From assembly GCA_016190925.1 (NCBI GenBank), contig JACPPQ010000017.1, positions 1 to 43,423 of the forward strand: 43,423 nucleotides of DNA. The letters run 5' to 3'. The DNA is from Chloroflexota bacterium (GTDB lineage Bacteria > Chloroflexota > Dehalococcoidia > Dehalococcoidales > JACPPQ01). Under the pieces are notes generated by a model. It was not told the origin of the DNA. It did no database searches and saw nothing but the letters and a program-made list of their open reading frames with translations. The position numbers and the translations under genes are program-made. The first letter of the stretch is position 1. Each line of letters begins with the position of its first letter. This document shows positions 38,004 through 43,423 of the stretch, in pieces.

Positions 38004-39135
38004 GGTAGGCGTTCCGAGAGCTTTGCTGTATTATCAGTACTATCCCATGTGGAAGACCTTTTTCGAAAGCCTGGGAGCGGAGGTAGTAGTGTCACCCACG
38101 ACTACCCAGGCGATGGTATCCTCCGGCGCTTCCCGGGTGGTTGCCGAGACCTGCCTTCCAGCTAAGGTCTTCCTGGGCCATACGCTTACCCTGGCGGACA
38201 AGTGCGACTTCATGTTTATTCCGGTGGTGCGCAGCGTAAGAAAAAAGACCTACAACTGCTCCAAGTTCCTCGGCCTGCCGGATATGTGCCGGGCGGTTAT
38301 CCCGGAGTCGCCGCCCATCCTGGAACCGGAGATAGACGTCAACAGGGGTCAGCGCGACCTCTACCTGGCTATATACCGGCTGGGACGGCGCTTCACCTGG
38401 AACCCGCGCAAAGTGAAACAGGCGGCGCAGGCAGCATGGCAATCGCACCTGGATTATCTCAACCTTATGTCAAGTGATAAATTAACCCCGCCGCAGGCAA
38501 TCGAAAGATTAACCGGGACGTCTCAGCCGAGCCTGTTTGGTGACAGACTCGAAATCCCCCTTAATCCCTTCAGGGTGAACCTTCAGGATGAACCCCCTTT
38601 TACAAAGGGAGACATTCCACATTCTCCTGTCTCTCATTCCCTGGAGAAACGGAACGGACAGAAGAAAAATTCCGAAATGTCAGGCACTCACAAAGCCACA
38701 ATTGCCGTAATCGGACACTCCTATATCCTCTATGACGAGCACATCAGCCATCGCATCATCCATCGTCTCGAGCAGGCCGGAGCAAAGGTGCTCACACCGG
38801 ATATGCTGATGCGGCAGGAGCTCGAGGCAGCCGTAATAAAGATTACCGGCAGGGTCTACTGGACGCAGGAAGAGGAGGTAGTCGGGGCAGGTGTGCATTA
38901 CCTTGAAAGCGCCGTTGACGGCATTATCGGCTTGACCACCTTCGGCTGCGGGCCTGACTCCCTGATGATGGACGTGGTGCGCCGGCAGGCCACCAAACTG
39001 AAGAACGTGCCTTTCATGAGCCTTACCCTGGACGAGCACACGGCAGAAGGGGGACTAATCACCCGTCTAGAGGCTTTTCTCGACATGCTCCAGAGGAAGA
39101 AAAGGGGGAAGTCAGAAGTATGCGCCTCGGCCTGA
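37996..39135 (+). CDS. DUF2229/HgdB-like (2-hydroxyacyl-CoA dehydratase superfamily) protein 1
   Basis: 379 aa from ATG 37996, overlapping the M20 stop; MIRVGVPRALLYYQYYPMWKTFFESLGAEVVVSPTTT, CLPAK, CGPDS; contains a repeat-derived linker. Confidence 0.85.
   Translation: MIRVGVPRALLYYQYYPMWKTFFESLGAEVVVSPTTTQAMVSSGASRVVAETCLPAKVFLGHTLTLADKCDFMFIPVVRSVRKKTYNCSKFLGLPDMCRAVIPESPPILEPEIDVNRGQRDLYLAIYRLGRRFTWNPRKVKQAAQAAWQSHLDYLNLMSSDKLTPPQAIERLTGTSQPSLFGDRLEIPLNPFRVNLQDEPPFTKGDIPHSPVSHSLEKRNGQKKNSEMSGTHKATIAVIGHSYILYDEHISHRIIHRLEQAGAKVLTPDMLMRQELEAAVIKITGRVYWTQEEEVVGAGVHYLESAVDGIIGLTTFGCGPDSLMMDVVRRQATKLKNVPFMSLTLDEHTAEGGLITRLEAFLDMLQRKKRGKSEVCASA
38551..38610 (+). repeat. Dispersed repeat located in-frame inside a CDS
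   Basis: gaaatcccccttaatccc...cccccttttacaaaggga matches the intergenic gaaatccctcttaatccccctttgcgaaaggggga at 116-150. Confidence 0.7.
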
Positions 39136-40193
39136 CTCACATGGGCAACCTTTACGTCGGCATAAGGGGTATAGCCAGCAAAGTTGGCTGCGAGCTGGTG
39201 GTTACGCCGCCCACAACCCAGCTCACCCTCTCCCTGGGCGTGAAATACTCACCGGAGACAGTCTGCCTGCCTTTCAAGCTCCAGCTGGGCAACATGATTG
39301 AGGCGCTGGAGATGGGGGCGGACACGCTGGTGATGCCGGGCGGACCCGGCCCGTGCCGGTTCGGCTATTACAACAAACTCCACAAAATGATTCTGCACGA
39401 GATGGACTACAAATTTCACCTGGTAACCCAGGAGCGCGGTATAATGCATATTATAAGGTCTCTCACCGGCGGCGCTCCCCTGCAACAGGTGATAGACGGC
39501 TTCCGTTTCGGCATCGCCAAGCTGAACGCGATAGAAAATCTCGAACGGCTGGCGCACAAGATGAGGGCCATAGAGCGGAACAGGGGGGAAGCCACCCGAA
39601 TCTTCAGAGAGTCTGTCAAGGCCATTGACGAAACTGAAGACCATAAGTCATTCAAGCAGATCAGGAAAGAATACGAACAGAAGCTCACGAGCCTTCCTAC
39701 AGTCGAATCACCTGCTCCTTTAAAGATTGGCATAACTGGAGAAGTCTTCATCGTGCTAGACCCGTTTGCCAACATGGATATAGAAATCGAGCTTGGTAAG
39801 CTGGGGGTTGAAGTCAGGCGCACACTCTTCATCGGCGACTGGGTGAAGCTCAACCCATTCATCTACAAACTCGGCCTGCGAGAAAAGGACAGGAGCCACA
39901 GGGCGGCGCTGCCGTACCTCGCACGCCATGTCGGAGGAGATGGCTGGCAGTCGGTAGGCGAAAAGGTGCTGCATGCCAGGGATTGGGACGGACTGATTCA
40001 CATCGAGCCCTTCGGCTGCGTGCCGGAAATAATGGCGCGCAATATCATGCCCTACACCAAAGAAGCTCTGCCGGTGCTCGATATCATTTTCGATGAGCAC
40101 ACCGGAAGGGCGGGGGTAATCAATCGTCTCGAAGCATTTGTCGACATGATACGTCGGAAAAAACGGAAGAGGAAAGTCCAAGTATGCGCATAG
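39120..40193 (+). CDS. DUF2229/HgdB-like protein 2
   Basis: 357 aa; MRLGLTHMGNLYVGIRGIASKVGCELVVTPPTT, SPETVCLPFKLQLGN, EPFGCVPEIMARNIMP; overlaps upstream gene by 16 nt. Confidence 0.85.
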   Translation: MRLGLTHMGNLYVGIRGIASKVGCELVVTPPTTQLTLSLGVKYSPETVCLPFKLQLGNMIEALEMGADTLVMPGGPGPCRFGYYNKLHKMILHEMDYKFHLVTQERGIMHIIRSLTGGAPLQQVIDGFRFGIAKLNAIENLERLAHKMRAIERNRGEATRIFRESVKAIDETEDHKSFKQIRKEYEQKLTSLPTVESPAPLKIGITGEVFIVLDPFANMDIEIELGKLGVEVRRTLFIGDWVKLNPFIYKLGLREKDRSHRAALPYLARHVGGDGWQSVGEKVLHARDWDGLIHIEPFGCVPEIMARNIMPYTKEALPVLDIIFDEHTGRAGVINRLEAFVDMIRRKKRKRKVQVCA

Positions 40194-41263
40194 GCATACC
40201 TCACATGGGCAATGTATGGGTGACCGTCAAGGCCCTGCTCAAAGGGCTGGATGTCGAATGCGTTGTGCCGCCGATGAGCACGCGGCGCACCCTCTCCCTG
40301 GGCGTCAGGTACTCGCCGGAAGGGCTGTGCCTGCCTTTCAAGCTTACCCTGGGAAACCTGATTGAAGCCGCAGAAATGGGAGCAGACGTTCTGCTCATGC
40401 CCGGCGGCTCCGGCATCTGCCGGCTGGGATACTACGGCAACATCCAGCAGCAAATCCTTGATGAGATGGGATTCAAGGTGGAGGTCAAGGCCATCGGAGT
40501 CTCGGACCGCAAGCTGTTCGGCGTGCTGGCGCTGATAAGAAGCCTGCCGAACAAGCCCTCCTGGTCTGCCATACTATCATCCTACCGCTTCGGCATGGCC
40601 AAGCAAAACTCCCTGGACAGGATAGAGATGCAGGTGCAGAAGGTACGGCCGGTAGAGCAGACGAAGGGAACCGCCAACAGGATATATGATAAGGCCATCA
40701 AAGCCGTTGACGCCGCTGACGATTATGATGCGCTTAAGAGCGCAGAGGCGGAGCACGCCGTCCAGCTTAACCAGGTGCCGAGAAATGGACGCAAACCGCT
40801 GCTGGTCGGCATAACGGGAGAGTTCTATGTGCTGCTTGAACCATTTTCCAACCTGGATGTAGAGGACGAACTGGGTAAGCTGGGGGTTGAGGTGAGAAGA
40901 ACCACCTTTATTTCCAAGTGGACCAGATTCAGCCTGTTTCTTAACGCAATGGGGCTGAACGAGAAGCAGAGGATTCACCGCGCAGCGATGCCCTACCTGA
41001 AACGGGACATCGGCGGTGACGGCTGGGAATCGGTGGGGGAAAAGGTGCTCCATTCAAGGGAGTACGACGGCATAGTGCACCTTGCGCCGTTTACCTGCAT
41101 GCCGGAAATAGTGGCGCAGAATATCATGCCTTCGACTAAAGAGAAAATCCCGGTGCTGACTCTTCTGTGCGACGAGCAAATGGGCAAACCGGGGATGCTG
41201 ACCCGCCTGGAGGCCTTCGTCGACCTGCTGGAGCGCAGGCGGAAGATACCAAGTAGCCAGTAG
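40184..41263 (+). CDS. DUF2229/HgdB-like protein 3
   Basis: 359 aa; MRIGIPHMGNVWVTVKALLKGLDVECVVPPMST, SPEGLCLPFKLTLGN, APFTCMPEIVAQNIMP; overlaps upstream gene by 10 nt. Confidence 0.85.
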   Translation: MRIGIPHMGNVWVTVKALLKGLDVECVVPPMSTRRTLSLGVRYSPEGLCLPFKLTLGNLIEAAEMGADVLLMPGGSGICRLGYYGNIQQQILDEMGFKVEVKAIGVSDRKLFGVLALIRSLPNKPSWSAILSSYRFGMAKQNSLDRIEMQVQKVRPVEQTKGTANRIYDKAIKAVDAADDYDALKSAEAEHAVQLNQVPRNGRKPLLVGITGEFYVLLEPFSNLDVEDELGKLGVEVRRTTFISKWTRFSLFLNAMGLNEKQRIHRAAMPYLKRDIGGDGWESVGEKVLHSREYDGIVHLAPFTCMPEIVAQNIMPSTKEKIPVLTLLCDEQMGKPGMLTRLEAFVDLLERRRKIPSSQ

Positions 41264-41272
41264 CCAGAAAAT

Positions 41273-41423
41273 CTAGTGTAGTGCCTCAAAGATTACTTTA
41301 CAATCATCACACTCGTGTTGTCATTCCAGCGAAGGCTGGAATCCAGTATCCCCAACCACCTGGATTCCGTATCAGGTACGGAGTAACTGACGTTGTTAGG
41401 GTGTTATTGTTACACTACACTAG
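41273..41423. mobile_element. MITE-like 151-bp inverted-repeat element carrying a composite hairpin repeat
   Basis: Perfect 11-bp ends CTAGTGTAGTG / CACTACACTAG; similar length and TIR to 15693-15847. Confidence 0.6.
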
Positions 41424-41582
41424 TTTCTGGTGTTTGGGATTTGGTTATTGGAATTTGTTTGGTTATTGTATCTTGGTTATTGGTAATTTACGTTGGCAGG
41501 GCGAATTGCTTCAAAATCGTACTATACCATAAAATGACTGCTCTAAAAACTTGATTCGGATAAGAGTGATATTGGAGGTCTT

Positions 41583-43127
41583 ATGCGGGCTATCGTAAGT
41601 GTCTGGGACAAAACAGGTGTAACCGATTTCGCCAGGGGACTGGTGCGGCTGGGCTACGAGGTAGTCAGCACCGGCGGCACCAAGAAAGCGCTGGCCGAAG
41701 CGGGCGTGCCGGTGAAAAGCATTTCGGATATTACCGGCTTTCCTGAGATTCTGGATGGCAGGGTGAAGACCCTGCACCCGTCTGTGCATGGCGGCATCCT
41801 TGCACGACGCGACCTTCCCGACCACATGTCCCAACTGGCTAAAAACAAAATCGAGACCATCGACCTGGTAGCGGTGAACCTCTATCCTTTTGTCCAGACT
41901 GTTTCGAAAGAGGGCGTCACATTAGAGGATGCGCTGGAGAACATCGATATCGGCGGGCCGACGCTGATTCGCGCGTCAGCCAAGAATTTCCCCGGCGTGA
42001 TTGTGGTGGTAGACCCGGCTGACTACGGAGCGGTGCTGGAGAAGCTGGCAAAGGGCGGGCTGGAGCTTGCCGACCGCAAACGGCTGGCGCAGAAGGCTTT
42101 TCAGCATGTGGCTACCTATGATACCGCCATTTCACAATATTTGCGACAGGGCGAGGAGGGTTTTCCTGTGGAGATGACCGTGGCCATGAAGAAGCGCTAC
42201 AGCCTGCGCTACGGCGAGAACCCGCACCAGCAGGCTGCTTTCTACGCCGAGCAAGCGGTGGGGGCAAAAGGCGCGACGGGTATCACCTGGGCAGAGCAGC
42301 TCTGGGGGAAGGAGCTATCTTTTAACAACATCCTGGATGCCGACGCCGCCTGGGGGGTGGTCACCGATTTTGCGGCACCGACAGTGGCTATTATTAAACA
42401 CACCAATCCCTGCGGCCTGGCCTGCCACGATGATATTGCCGAGGCGTACCGCCGGGCGCTCACCGGCGACCCTATAGCGGCGTTCGGGGGAATTGTGGCA
42501 ACAAACCGGCCGGTCGATGCGTCTGCCGCAGGAGAGATTGTCAAGACCTTCTACGAGATTATCATCGCGCCAAAATATGAGGCAAAGGCGCTTGAGCTAC
42601 TTAAGAAGAGGAAAGACCTGCGCATACTGCTCGCCGAGCTTCCTCCTGGATACGGCAAAGCTGAGCCGCCCTACATCGATTTCCGTAGAGTTAAAGGCGG
42701 GTTCCTGGTGCAGACCTCGGACACGCTGCCCGAAAGCAGTGTCGAGTTGAAGACCGTTACCAAACGCGCGCCAACCGGGTCTGAGGTAGAGGACCTGCTT
42801 TTCGCCTGGCGGGTGGTGAAGCATGTAAAGTCCAATGCCATTGTCCTGGCCAAGGGAAAAACATTGCTGGGGATGGGAGCGGGACAGCCCAGCCGCATTG
42901 TCAGCGCTCAGATAGCGGTGGAGAGGGCGGGAGATAAGGTATCCGGAAGCGTGCTGGCCTCCGACGCCATGTTCCCCTTCCCGGACGTGGTGGAACTGGC
43001 TGCCAAGGGCAAGGTGACAGCCATTATCCAACCCGGCGGCTCGATACGGGACGAAGACTCCATCAAGGCGGCGGATGAGCGCGGCATAGCCATGGTATTC
43101 ACCAGGGTAAGGCATTTCAGGCATTAA
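41583..43127 (+). CDS. purH: Bifunctional AICAR transformylase/IMP cyclohydrolase
   Basis: 514 aa; GGTKKALAEAGVPVKSISDITGFPEILDGRVKTLHPSVHGGILARR, LRYGENPHQQAAFY, KHTNPCGLA. Confidence 0.97.
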   Translation: MRAIVSVWDKTGVTDFARGLVRLGYEVVSTGGTKKALAEAGVPVKSISDITGFPEILDGRVKTLHPSVHGGILARRDLPDHMSQLAKNKIETIDLVAVNLYPFVQTVSKEGVTLEDALENIDIGGPTLIRASAKNFPGVIVVVDPADYGAVLEKLAKGGLELADRKRLAQKAFQHVATYDTAISQYLRQGEEGFPVEMTVAMKKRYSLRYGENPHQQAAFYAEQAVGAKGATGITWAEQLWGKELSFNNILDADAAWGVVTDFAAPTVAIIKHTNPCGLACHDDIAEAYRRALTGDPIAAFGGIVATNRPVDASAAGEIVKTFYEIIIAPKYEAKALELLKKRKDLRILLAELPPGYGKAEPPYIDFRRVKGGFLVQTSDTLPESSVELKTVTKRAPTGSEVEDLLFAWRVVKHVKSNAIVLAKGKTLLGMGAGQPSRIVSAQIAVERAGDKVSGSVLASDAMFPFPDVVELAAKGKVTAIIQPGGSIRDEDSIKAADERGIAMVFTRVRHFRH

Positions 43128-43352
43128 TGCTTAGTTGTAATACCAACGTTATGGCAGTCTCCTCTCCCCAGTGTGGGAGAGGATTAAAGCCTGCCCCGTG
43201 CTTGATACGGGGGTGAGGGGTTGTAAATAACGTCTTTTCACCCTCACCCAGCGCATCGCTTCTCTTAAACAATAAAAAGGTGGGTTTCGCCTCGATTCCA
43301 TCTCGCCTGCACCCACCCTAAGAGACTATACGAAGATTAGCAAGGGTGTAAT

Positions 43353-43423
43353 ATGAAATTTTTGAATAAAGTTATAAAAAAAATCGGTAGAGAGTTGGAT
43401 ATTATTCCGGATGAGTATTGGGA
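43353..43423 (+). CDS. Partial CDS running off the window
   Basis: ATG at 43353: MKFLNKVIKKIGRELDIIPDEYW...; no stop before the window end. Confidence 0.45.
   Translation, partial: MKFLNKVIKKIGRELDIIPDEYW

Noticed and set aside
43261-43325. Possible riboswitch (TCTCTTA...TAAGAGA enclosing GGTGGGT...ACCCACC) upstream of the final partial gene
   Set aside because: Resembles common GGTGGGT...ACCCACC dispersed hairpin repeats; no conserved ligand-binding core recognised.
1-43423. CRISPR arrays, prophage, toxin-antitoxin or known defence systems
   Set aside because: No regularly spaced identical repeats with unique spacers, no integrase, phage or cas genes recognised; the NYN gene has no partner antitoxin-like gene.

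Overview
This 43.4 kb window looks like a gene-dense bacterial chromosome segment, plausibly an anaerobic Chloroflexota/Dehalococcoidia-like genome (inference from gene content only). I support about 35 CDSs and one tRNA-Glu(UUC). Recognisable genes include hdrB/hdrC-like subunits, a flavin reductase-rubredoxin fusion, a Ca2+-type P-ATPase, pyk, rubrerythrin, lgt, two different alpha-glucan phosphorylases, plsY, rpsT, lexA, a two-component system, a radical SAM protein, purQ/purL/purH, and rpsU-yqeY. I saw no CRISPR array, prophage or transposase. Main points of interest: (1) six contiguous phased 11-bp repeats upstream of the histidine kinase/OmpR-type regulator operon; (2) an overlapping four-gene operon of an M20 hydrolase plus three paralogous HgdB/DUF2229-like Fe-S proteins, with no activase in the window; (3) a 915-aa Ala/Glu/Lys/Arg-repeat helical protein with a C-terminal membrane anchor; (4) a duplicated nested hairpin motif near hdrB showing a three-way compensatory change between two mutually exclusive stems; (5) small inverted-repeat elements and dispersed hairpin repeats, some of which have become part of coding sequences; (6) a small CopD-like / cupin lipoprotein / CcoN-like membrane gene group. 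All calls come from reading the sequence and the supplied ORFs; no database search was run.
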